NCBI GenBank assembly: GCA_018883305.1
Contig: VEQI01000255.1
Location: 1-5,202, forward strand
Reading direction: 5' to 3'
Length of the DNA: 5,202 nt
Origin: Limnohabitans sp.
GTDB taxonomy: Bacteria > Pseudomonadota > Gammaproteobacteria > Burkholderiales > Burkholderiaceae_C
How positions within the stretch are numbered: position 1 is the stretch's first letter; each line of letters starts with the position of its first letter. Below, piece by piece: positions 1 to 5,202 of the stretch. A program made the translations under genes and the position numbers. The notes beneath the pieces were generated by a model, which was not told where the DNA came from, searched no databases, and saw only the letters and a list, made by a program, of their open reading frames with translations.

Positions 1-286
1 GCTCTTGAACGGCCAGTGCTTGCTGGATGTCCAACTCCACGCGCTCCACCAGGCGCAACAACTGGGCCATGAACTCGCGGAAGTTGGTGGCCTCGGCCAC
101 GCTCAGGGGCTGTTGCTGGCGCTCTTGCAGCTTGGCTTTGTAGGTGTCGATCATGCCCAGCAAGCGTTGCCGTGTGGCCAGGTGCTTTTGCGTGGCCTGG
201 ATGGCGGCCTGCAGTTCCTGGCGACGCTTGCCTAACGCGTCTTCAGCTTTTTTGGCCAACAGGGGCCAGGTACTACGGGGCTTCAT
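1..286 (-). CDS. fliJ: FliJ, flagellar export chaperone / ATPase stalk (3' end cut by window edge)
   Basis: This is the first 95 residues of a protein beginning MKPRSTWPLLAKKAEDALGK; the reading frame stays open to the left edge, so the C-terminus is missing (the family is usually about 150 residues). FliJ is a small cytoplasmic antiparallel coiled coil. By family knowledge it inserts into the FliI hexamer like the gamma subunit of F1-ATPase, contacts FlhA, and recycles export chaperones. What can be seen is an almost wholly helical, charged sequence with no glycine-rich or membrane segment. Residues 40-80 (RLLGMIDTYKAKLQ, then NFREFMAQLLRLVE) match the pattern around the helix turn of enterobacterial FliJ (MLIDYQNEY, then NYQQFIQTLEKAI). 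The ATG lies 4 nt after the fliI stop without a convincing Shine-Dalgarno, so translation is probably coupled to fliI. Position after fliI is canonical. Confidence 0.9.
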   Translation of the reverse strand, partial: MKPRSTWPLLAKKAEDALGKRRQELQAAIQATQKHLATRQRLLGMIDTYKAKLQERQQQPLSVAEATNFREFMAQLLRLVERVELDIQQALAVQE

Positions 287-290
287 GGGT

Positions 291-1613
291 TCAGTGTGCC
301 ATCAATTGGCGCAGTTGTTGTCGGGTGGACTCGTAATCCTCGCCCCGGTTCATGTCTTGTCGCAAAAAATTCACGATGCGGTCATGCAATTGAATGGCCT
401 CATCCACTTCCGGGTTGGACCCACGCTCATAGGCGCCCACCTGAATGAGATCCAGGTTTTGCTGATAAAGCGTCCACAGGCGGCGCAAGCGGTTGGACAT
501 TTTGAGGTCCTCTGGCCCCAACAGGGATTGCATCAATCGCGAGATCGAGCCCGTCAGGTCAATGGCCGGGTAGTGCGCCGCATCGGCCAGCTTGCGCGAG
601 AGCATCACCTGTCCGTCCAGTGAGGCACGAGCAATGTCCACGATGGGGTCATTGGCGTCGTCACCCTCGGCCAGCACGGTGTAAATGGCCGTGATGGAGC
701 CGTGGCCATGACGTCCCACGCCACCACGTTCAATCAGGTTGGGCAGCAACGCAAACACCGACGGCGGATAACCCTTGGCCGTGGGTGGCTCGCCAATGGC
801 CAAGCCGATTTCACGCTGCGCATGCGCCACACGGGTCAAGCTGTCGCACAGCATCAGGACGTTCATGCCCTGGTCACGGAAGTATTCGGCGATGACATGC
901 GTCATGTGGGTGGCCTTCAGACGCATCACGGGTGACACGTTGGCCGGGGCGGCAATCACCACCGACTTGGCCAGACCTTCCTCGCCCAGGGACTCCTGAA
1001 TGAACGCCTGCACCTCACGGCCACGCTCACCAATCAAGCCAATCACCACGATGTCTGCCTTGGTGAAACGTGTCAACATCCCCAGCAGCACGCTCTTGCC
1101 CACGCCAGAACCCGCCACCAAACCAATGCGCTGGCCCTGCCCCACCGTCAAGACACCGTTGATGGCTTTCACCCCGACATCCAGCACATGCTCGATCGGG
1201 CCACGTTCCATCGGGTTGAGCGGTCGCCCCATCAGCGCCAGGGATTCTTCACACACTGGCGCGGGCTTGCCGTCCAGCGGCTGGCCTCGGCCATCGATGA
1301 CACGCCCAAGCAGTGCCGGCCCCAATGCTACTTGCGAGGAGCGATGCAGAATGCGCACCATGTCTCCCGGGCCCACGCCCACCGGGTCGGTGAACGGCAT
1401 GAGAAACAAAGTTTTGTCATTGAAGCCCACCACCTCGGCCTCGATGCGATGCCCGTGCTGGCCCACCACCTCGCAACATGCACCCACCGGCGCCATGATG
1501 CCGCGTGTTTCCAGCGTCAGGCCCACCAAGCGCACCAGGGTGCCGGTGCGCTCGGGTGGCGGCACCCGCAGATGGGGCACACGTTGTTCAACCACTTGGG
1601 CAAAATCCATCAT
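291..1613 (-). CDS. fliI: FliI, flagellum-specific export ATPase
   Basis: A 440-residue protein, normal for FliI. It is the cytoplasmic ATPase of the flagellar type III export apparatus, related to the F1 beta subunit, and works with FliH and FliJ beneath the export gate. Residue numbers run from the chosen start. Seen directly: Walker A GSGVGKS at 168-174; IGERGRE at 195-201 with the probable catalytic Glu; Walker B VLMLCDSLTR at 252-261; ALLPNLIERGG at 288-298; and the family segment YTVLAEGDDANDPIVDIAR at 311-329, ending in the likely arginine finger. The N-terminal helix and small beta-barrel lie before about residue 95. Start choice: an in-frame TTG at 1619 overlaps the previous gene's stop and has no room for a ribosome binding site. 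The ATG at 1613 has AGG six bases upstream; an ATG at 1610 is the alternative. The LDGH usual in FliI reads LDGQ here (Q335). Confidence 0.96.
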   Translation of the reverse strand: MMDFAQVVEQRVPHLRVPPPERTGTLVRLVGLTLETRGIMAPVGACCEVVGQHGHRIEAEVVGFNDKTLFLMPFTDPVGVGPGDMVRILHRSSQVALGPALLGRVIDGRGQPLDGKPAPVCEESLALMGRPLNPMERGPIEHVLDVGVKAINGVLTVGQGQRIGLVAGSGVGKSVLLGMLTRFTKADIVVIGLIGERGREVQAFIQESLGEEGLAKSVVIAAPANVSPVMRLKATHMTHVIAEYFRDQGMNVLMLCDSLTRVAHAQREIGLAIGEPPTAKGYPPSVFALLPNLIERGGVGRHGHGSITAIYTVLAEGDDANDPIVDIARASLDGQVMLSRKLADAAHYPAIDLTGSISRLMQSLLGPEDLKMSNRLRRLWTLYQQNLDLIQVGAYERGSNPEVDEAIQLHDRIVNFLRQDMNRGEDYESTRQQLRQLMAH

Positions 1614-1615
1614 GA

Positions 1616-2305
1616 TCAACCTGCTTGCACCATGCGCTTGATGGTGGCGGCCACTCGGTCGTGTTCCTGGCTCACGATCATGCGCACCAGCGCCAGTTTG
1701 TCTTCGTAGCTGTTGGCATTGTTCAGCAGCTCGGTGGGAATGGTGGGCTTGGCCTTCTTCTGCTCTTGCTTCATGCGCTCGCGCATCTGCTTGAGTTGTT
1801 CATCGGGGGCCAGGTCCTCGTCCTCGGCGGCATCCTCCGTCGTAGCCACATCGGTGGCAGCCAGCGCCACCGCACCTTCGGGCAGCGGCTGTCCATCAGA
1901 CGTTGTCGTGACAGCGTCCTTCGCCGCTGCCCCGGCGGCGCCCTCTGCGGCGGCCTGGGCCGAAGCCTCCTGGCTGGCTTGCTCGGCCAGTTGGGCCTCT
2001 TCGGCGGCCTTGGCTTCAGCTTCGGCCTGAGCCTTCTCCTGCGGCGTGGGTTCGGGCGGTACCTGCGCCATGTTCGGGTTCTCCGCCACCAACAAGGCCA
2101 GTTGCGGATTGAGGTAGTAAGGCGTGGCGGTCTCGTTTTGTCGCCAAGCTTTGAAAGCCGAATCCACAGCCGATTCGGCCAGCTCTTCCAAGGCCTCCTG
2201 GCTGGGTTCTCGACGCACCAGTGAAAGCATCATCGGACGCACCACCAACACAATGAACGCCAGGCACATCACGGTGCGCAAGGCGATGTTCACCCAATCA
2301 AGCAT
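1616..2305 (-). CDS. FliF C-terminal-like membrane protein ('mini-FliF'), uncharacterised
   Basis: A 229-residue protein with no standard name known to me. Residues 6-26 form one membrane helix ending VLVVRPMM, like the end of the second FliF membrane helix. Asp3 before it and Arg23, Arg31 and Arg32 after it favour a cytoplasmic C-terminus. Residues 34-80 may be structured (SAVDSAFKAW, then NPQLALLVAENP). Residues 83-155 are an Ala/Glu/Gln-rich linker and 157-169 an acidic patch. Residues 186-229 (KPTIPTELLNNANSYEDK onward) are 24/44 identical to the FliF tail in this window, which by family knowledge binds the FliG N-domain. There are no periplasmic ring-building domains. The ATG overlaps the end of fliH by 8 nt (ATGCTTGA) and follows a strong AAGGAG; an in-frame GTG at 2368 lies inside fliH and lacks such support. 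The next gene, fliI, begins 2 nt after the stop. Inferred role: an extra FliG-docking anchor at the basal body. FliO was considered and disfavoured. Confidence 0.85.
   Translation of the reverse strand: MLDWVNIALRTVMCLAFIVLVVRPMMLSLVRREPSQEALEELAESAVDSAFKAWRQNETATPYYLNPQLALLVAENPNMAQVPPEPTPQEKAQAEAEAKAAEEAQLAEQASQEASAQAAAEGAAGAAAKDAVTTTSDGQPLPEGAVALAATDVATTEDAAEDEDLAPDEQLKQMRERMKQEQKKAKPTIPTELLNNANSYEDKLALVRMIVSQEHDRVAATIKRMVQAG
1619..1750 (-). other. Predicted FliG-docking tail of the mini-FliF
   Basis: Encodes residues 186-229 of the mini-FliF. It is collinear with the FliF tail at 4828..4965: KPTI, then LxxAN-x-Y-x-DK, then RMIVS, then RVA-x-x-x-K-x-MxQ. The only gap is two residues missing after the Glu-rich turn (EEAARARVA in FliF, QEHDRVA here). 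Upstream, both copies also have an acidic cluster and an L-x5-RM segment. FliG binding is inferred from homology to FliF. Confidence 0.8.
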
Positions 2306-3752
2306 CTTGCTCTCCTTGGTTCGTCTCATCAGCGTCCATCGCGCGTGGCGCCGCCGGTTCGCGGCCACCGGAGGAAACGGACGGGGCTACCTTGCGCGCA
2401 GCGGCGTCTTGCACCTCGGTATCGCGTTGGGCCAGGGGTTGACGGAAAAACGGCGACTGTTCTCGCCAATCTTCTGGCTGCACCAACAGCCCGCGTGCCA
2501 GCGCTTCCAGGCGCGTACCCACCAGGTCTTCCACCATGGTGTCATTGACCACCACACGCACGCTGCCGGGCTGCAAGGTGTGTACGGCCTGCAATGTCAG
2601 GTTGGACGCCAGCTCACCCACATGGTCTTGCAAACGGGCTTTGTCTTGCGGATTGAGCTCCACCACCAACGCCGGGTTGCCATGCAGGTCCAGCTCGTCC
2701 AGGCAGCGCTGGATCAAGCGTTCCACCGGCGCAGAGGACAGGTTCAACTCACCCAGCACCAGTTGCTCAGCCAAATGCATGCTGAGGCGTTTGATGGGCT
2801 CGTACAGACTGTCGGGTTGAGCCACCAGTGACTGCACTTGTTCCACCAGCTTGCCCAGTTGCCGCTTGATGGGCTCGAACTCGGCTTCCAATTCTTCGCG
2901 CAAGGCTTGCAAAGCGTTGACCTTGTCCAACTCCGCTTGCAGCAGCGCGGCTTCCAGCGCCTCGCGGGCTTGGGCGTTGGCTTCTGCCAGTGCGGCTTCC
3001 CGGCCTTCATTCAACCCTTGCGCATGGCCTTCCTGGCGAGCGGCCTCGCAGGCTTGTTGCACGGCTTCGGAATCCAGCGCCTGAGGTGCGTCCACGGCGG
3101 GGTTCTCTTGCGCAGGCGCTTTGTCTTGAGGTGTCTCAGAAGGCGTTGCATCGCCCGATACAAGCGGTAAGGCAGCGTCATCGGGCGGGGGGGCATTCAC
3201 GGCATCCTCGCCTACTTCAGCCTCTGGCGCGACGGCGACCATGTCACCTTCGGGGACCGCGTCAGCCTGGACTGATTCGCAAGCAAGCGTATCTGTTCCT
3301 GGCACCACACCTTCATCGGCGGTGGAGCCAGCATGACTGTCAGGCACGGACGTATCCGCATCCTCCATGTCCGCCACGGGGTTGAGTCTGGCATCCGGGA
3401 CAAAGGGCGCGTCTGCTTGCGCCTGCGCCACGTCAGCAGCCTCTGCAAGCGTTTGCGCCCGCGCGGCAGCAGCTTTGGCTTCGGCGTCTGCCTTCAGGGC
3501 CTCGGATTCATTCAGAAATTTGGCCGTGCCCAGTTGCTTGGGCGTCCAGGCTTCAAAGCCACCGGCATCTTCCACCACGCGCGCTGGGTCAGGCACAGCC
3601 AGTTGCCGAAACTGTTCGGTCTGATAGTCCAGACGCGGCACGCCTTCCCAGTCCTGCGCCGCAAAACGCCCGTCCCCTTTGGACACGGGCTGCAGCAGGG
3701 CTTCTGGCGTCCAGGCGGGCTGGACGGCGCGCTGTGGCGTGGGATTAAACAA
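2298..3752 (-). CDS. fliH: FliH, export ATPase regulator, unusually long
   Basis: A 484-residue protein, about twice the usual FliH length (roughly 230). FliH is the elongated cytoplasmic dimer that binds the FliI N-terminus, holds it inactive, and tethers it to FliN and FlhA. The family core is residues 230-430: a GxxxGxxxG segment (G242, G246, G250 in QEGHAQGLNEGRE), a long coiled coil to about 310, and the C-terminal domain (LAEQLVLGEL, then ALVVELNPQD, SVRVVVND and VEDLVGTRLEAL). The N-terminus carries WTPEAL at 14-19, matching the WTPDDL of Salmonella FliH, and a second WTPKQL at 69-74. Residues 82-115 are Ala-rich and helical; about 116-229 are acidic, Pro-rich and probably disordered; 432-484 are a disordered tail. 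The start is TTG, supported by GGGAGG eight bases upstream and an 8-nt overlap with the fliG end. The next gene overlaps its stop by 8 nt. Confidence 0.9.
   Translation of the reverse strand: MFNPTPQRAVQPAWTPEALLQPVSKGDGRFAAQDWEGVPRLDYQTEQFRQLAVPDPARVVEDAGGFEAWTPKQLGTAKFLNESEALKADAEAKAAAARAQTLAEAADVAQAQADAPFVPDARLNPVADMEDADTSVPDSHAGSTADEGVVPGTDTLACESVQADAVPEGDMVAVAPEAEVGEDAVNAPPPDDAALPLVSGDATPSETPQDKAPAQENPAVDAPQALDSEAVQQACEAARQEGHAQGLNEGREAALAEANAQAREALEAALLQAELDKVNALQALREELEAEFEPIKRQLGKLVEQVQSLVAQPDSLYEPIKRLSMHLAEQLVLGELNLSSAPVERLIQRCLDELDLHGNPALVVELNPQDKARLQDHVGELASNLTLQAVHTLQPGSVRVVVNDTMVEDLVGTRLEALARGLLVQPEDWREQSPFFRQPLAQRDTEVQDAAARKVAPSVSSGGREPAAPRAMDADETNQGEQDA
2312..2317 (-). promoter_or_regulatory. 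Shine-Dalgarno of the mini-FliF gene
   Basis: AAGGAG lies six bases (AGCAAG) upstream of the ATG at 2305. It sits inside the last codons of fliH and decides the start of the mini-FliF gene at ATGCTTGA rather than at the upstream in-frame GTG. It is the strongest ribosome binding site in the window. Confidence 0.85.
3065..3407 (-). other. Acidic, proline-rich low-complexity insert of FliH
   Basis: Encodes roughly residues 116-229 of FliH. It is rich in Asp, Glu, Ala, Pro, Val, Ser and Thr and nearly free of Lys and Arg (R122, K211 only), with no recognisable fold. It separates the two N-terminal WTP motifs from the GxxxG and coiled-coil core, so it probably acts as a long flexible, negatively charged linker. 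A seven-base C run in the coding strand (3187-3193) lies inside it, but the frame is the same on both sides. Confidence 0.7.
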
Positions 3753-4797
3753 AATCCGCGCCTCCCAACATCAGCTCGCCGGAATCGGAGAGCTTGCGCG
3801 CCGTGCGCATGATCTTCTTCTGTGCCTCTTCCACGTCGGCCAAACGCACAGGCCCCTTGGCTTCCATGTCGTCGCGGAACATGCCACGGGCACGCTCGGA
3901 CATGTTGTCCATGAAGCGTGCCACCACCTCTTCGCTGGCACCCTTGAGAGCAATCATGAGCTGATCGGGTTCGACGTTGCGCATGAGCACCTGGATACCC
4001 TTGTTATCCACGGTGACCAGGTTCTCGAAGGTGAACATGTTGTCCTGGATCTTTTGCATCAGGTCCGGGTCAATTTCACTCAAACCCATCATGATGGAGT
4101 TCTCCAGCTCGGTCTTGGTGGAGTTCATGATCTTGGCCGCAGCCTCGATGCCACCAAAGCTGGACGACTTGGCCGACGAGTTCTTGGAGAACTGCATCTT
4201 CATGATGGCTTCCAATTCAGCCATGGCAGAAGGCTGCACGGTGTCCAGGCTGGCCACGCGCTGCATGATTTCCGGACGTGAGTCGCCAGGCAAGTAGATG
4301 AGAACGTCGGCGGCCACCTGGGATTCCAGCAGCGACAAAATGATGGCCACCACCTGGGGGTGCTCACCGCGAATCATCTCGGCAATGGAGCGTGCGTCCA
4401 TCCAGCTCAGAATTTCCAGCCCTTTGGTACCCTGACCCGGCAAGATACGACCCAGCACGGAGGCAGCCTTGTCGTCACCCAGCGCACGGCGCATGACTTT
4501 TTCCACATAGTCGGTGTTGCCCAGGCTGAGGGAGGTTTGCTTCTTGAGCAGGTCCACGAACTGGTCCAGCACCACGTTGACCGCTTCTTGCGACAAGTCA
4601 GCGGCAGCCACCATGGCGGCACCCAGGGCTTGCACTTCCTTGGGGCTGAGGTACTTGATGATGTCTGCCGCTTGCTCCTCACCCAGCAGCAGCATCAGAA
4701 CCGCTGCGCGCTGGGTGGAAGTCATGGCGGCCATCTCGGCCTGGAGCTCGGGACTCCAGTTCTGGCTATCGGCCATTGAAATGAGGTTATCTGCCAT
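3745..4797 (-). CDS. fliG: FliG, rotor/switch protein of the flagellar C-ring
   Basis: A 350-residue protein, slightly longer than enterobacterial FliG (331). FliG joins the MS-ring (FliF tail) to FliM and carries the charged helix on which the stator acts. Seen directly: N-domain QRAAVLMLLLGEEQAADI from residue 29; the EHPQ motif at 145-148 in the middle domain; the interdomain segment to MFTFENL at 254-260; and the torque helix NMSERARGMFRDD at 298-310. Spacing matches the E. coli torque residues: K285, R302, D309, D310 and R318 correspond to K264, R281, D288, D289 and R297, so the motor interface appears intact. The ATG is preceded by AAGGA at six bases, which favours this start although it adds about 20 residues before the conserved fold (Met8, Met22 and Met25 are alternatives). 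It lies 27 nt downstream of fliF, and its stop overlaps the fliH start. Confidence 0.97.
   Translation of the reverse strand: MADNLISMADSQNWSPELQAEMAAMTSTQRAAVLMLLLGEEQAADIIKYLSPKEVQALGAAMVAAADLSQEAVNVVLDQFVDLLKKQTSLSLGNTDYVEKVMRRALGDDKAASVLGRILPGQGTKGLEILSWMDARSIAEMIRGEHPQVVAIILSLLESQVAADVLIYLPGDSRPEIMQRVASLDTVQPSAMAELEAIMKMQFSKNSSAKSSSFGGIEAAAKIMNSTKTELENSIMMGLSEIDPDLMQKIQDNMFTFENLVTVDNKGIQVLMRNVEPDQLMIALKGASEEVVARFMDNMSERARGMFRDDMEAKGPVRLADVEEAQKKIMRTARKLSDSGELMLGGADFV
3761..3766 (-). promoter_or_regulatory. Shine-Dalgarno supporting the TTG start of fliH
   Basis: GGGAGG lies eight bases upstream of the TTG at 3752 and within the last codons of fliG. No in-frame ATG is close by, and the downstream WTPEAL motif must be included, so this site supports the rare TTG start. 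Confidence 0.7.
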
Positions 4798-4803
4798 GGT
4801 GAA

Positions 4804-4808
4804 TCCTT
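4804..4808 (-). promoter_or_regulatory. Shine-Dalgarno of fliG
   Basis: AAGGA with a six-base spacer (TTCACC) before the ATG at 4797, located in the 27-nt gap between fliF and fliG. It supports the longer of the possible FliG starts. Confidence 0.8.
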
Positions 4809-4824
4809 GTAGCGTGCGATGTCA

Positions 4825-5202
4825 TCACGACAATTGAATCATGTTTTTCAGCACGCTCGCAACACGGGCACGGGCAGCTTCTTCGGACACGATCATGCGG
4901 ATCAGGGCCACTTTGTCGTCGTAGGTGTTGGCGGTATCGAGCATGTCGGCGGAAATGGTCGGCTTCTTGGGCTTGAGGCTGGACATGCGGGCCTTGATTT
5001 CTTCCAGGGTCTCGCCTTCCTGGATCTCGATCTCTTCTTCCTCGCTCATTTCACCGGCAGCGATGGCGGCGGCCTTGGCGGCCTCCTCGGCAGCAGCAGC
5101 CTCGGCGGCAGCTTTCTCGGCAGCGGCTTTGGCTTCTGCAGCCGCTTCCGCAGCCGCCTTCTCGGCGGCCGCCTTGGCAGCCGCTTCGGCCACGGCCTCG
5201 GC
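4825..5202 (-). CDS. fliF: FliF, MS-ring protein, C-terminal cytoplasmic tail only (5' part outside window)
   Basis: The last 125 residues of an open reading frame that enters from the right edge; a GTG at 5193 is an internal Val codon, not a start. FliF forms the MS-ring in the inner membrane, and its cytoplasmic tail binds the FliG N-domain. Identification rests on position directly before fliG and on the tail itself. Residues of the visible part: 1-46 Ala/Glu/Lys repeat tract, 51-68 acidic (EEEEIEIQEGE), LEEIKARM at 66-73, then KPTISADMLDTANTYDDK with RMIVS and RVASVLKNMIQ at 80-123, consistent with the two-helix FliG-binding end. The ring-building motifs and membrane helices lie outside the window, so it cannot be confirmed here that the gene is full length. 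The stop is TGA at 4827..4825, followed by a 27-nt gap to fliG. Confidence 0.85.
   Translation of the reverse strand, partial: AEAVAEAAAKAAAEKAAAEAAAEAKAAAEKAAAEAAAAEEAAKAAAIAAGEMSEEEEIEIQEGETLEEIKARMSSLKPKKPTISADMLDTANTYDDKVALIRMIVSEEAARARVASVLKNMIQLS
4828..4965 (-). other. FliG-docking tail of FliF
   Basis: Encodes the last 46 residues of FliF, from KPTI to the end. This position is the FliG N-domain binding region in characterised FliF proteins. It is the counterpart of 1619..1750. The two share a 12-base identical stretch encoding RMIV (4888-4899 and 1673-1684), but otherwise differ at many codons, which points to an old duplication. Confidence 0.8.
5083..5172 (-). repeat. Two tandem 15-residue Ala-Glu-Lys repeats in the FliF tail
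   Basis: AAAEKAAAEAAAEAK (5172..5128) is followed directly by AAAEKAAAEAAAAEE (5127..5083). The surrounding region 5065..5202 continues the same composition. Codons differ between the copies (GCG/GCC/GCT mixed), so the protein pattern rather than an exact DNA repeat is kept. It probably forms a long straight helix between the membrane and the FliG-docking end. Confidence 0.8.

Noticed and set aside
1000..1641. Long plus-strand open frame (213 codons) opposite fliI
   Set aside because: It is antisense to a fully conserved FliI, its protein is rich in Pro/Ser/Thr/Arg as expected from the complement of a GC-rich gene, and it has no recognisable domain.
1616..2305. Identification of the extra gene as fliO
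   Set aside because: FliO is also a small single-helix membrane protein, but it lies in the fliLMNOPQR cluster and lacks the FliF-type docking tail seen here.
2303..2368. Upstream GTG start that would add 21 residues to the mini-FliF
   Set aside because: The extension is Arg-rich, lies entirely inside fliH, and would place a basic stretch before the membrane helix. The ATG at 2305 has a perfect Shine-Dalgarno.
2124..2831. Long plus-strand open frame (235 codons) opposite fliH and the mini-FliF gene
   Set aside because: Composition rich in His/Gln/Arg/Leu is typical of an antisense shadow, it spans two real genes, and no motif is visible.
3187..3193. Seven-base C run in fliH as a possible frameshift
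   Set aside because: The N-terminal WTP motifs upstream and the conserved FliH core downstream are in the same frame, so no net shift is present.
4798..4824. fliF-fliG gap as a terminator or promoter site
   Set aside because: Only 27 nt with a Shine-Dalgarno; no stem-loop with T-run and no promoter-like hexamers were seen.

Overview
The window is a continuous stretch of a flagellar basal-body and export operon. Every gene lies on the minus strand and transcription runs from right to left. In transcription order it holds the 3' end of fliF (MS-ring tail), complete fliG (C-ring rotor protein), complete fliH (export ATPase regulator), an extra membrane-protein gene not found in the textbook fliFGHIJ order, complete fliI (export ATPase), and the 5' part of fliJ (export chaperone/stalk). 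FliG, FliI and FliJ are typical in sequence. The high GC content, codon use and fliFGHIJ order suggest a betaproteobacterium, perhaps Burkholderiales. That assignment is an impression from the sequence, not the result of a search.

The genes are packed tightly. fliF and fliG are separated by 27 nt with a clear ribosome binding site. fliG and fliH overlap by 8 nt, fliH and the extra gene overlap by 8 nt, the extra gene and fliI are 2 nt apart, and fliI and fliJ are 4 nt apart. No internal promoter or terminator was seen, and no gene-free stretch exceeds 27 nt. A single polycistronic mRNA with translational coupling is the simplest reading.

The most interesting object is the 229-residue protein encoded between fliH and fliI (1616..2305). 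It has one N-terminal membrane helix ending in a VVRP motif like that after the second FliF membrane helix, then a long Ala/Glu/Gln-rich linker and an acidic patch. Its last 44 residues are clearly homologous to the last 46 of the FliF encoded in the same window (24 of 44 aligned positions identical, one 2-residue gap). The FliF C-terminus is the part that docks the FliG N-terminal domain. The gene therefore looks like a 'mini-FliF': the membrane anchor and FliG-docking tail of FliF without the periplasmic ring-building part. Two membrane-anchored FliG-docking tails would then be made from one operon.

Other unusual points are a FliH about twice the usual length, with a duplicated WTPxxL motif at its N-terminus and a long acidic disordered insert; an Ala-Glu-Lys repeat tract in the FliF tail; and similar AEAKAA-containing tracts in FliF, FliH and the mini-FliF.
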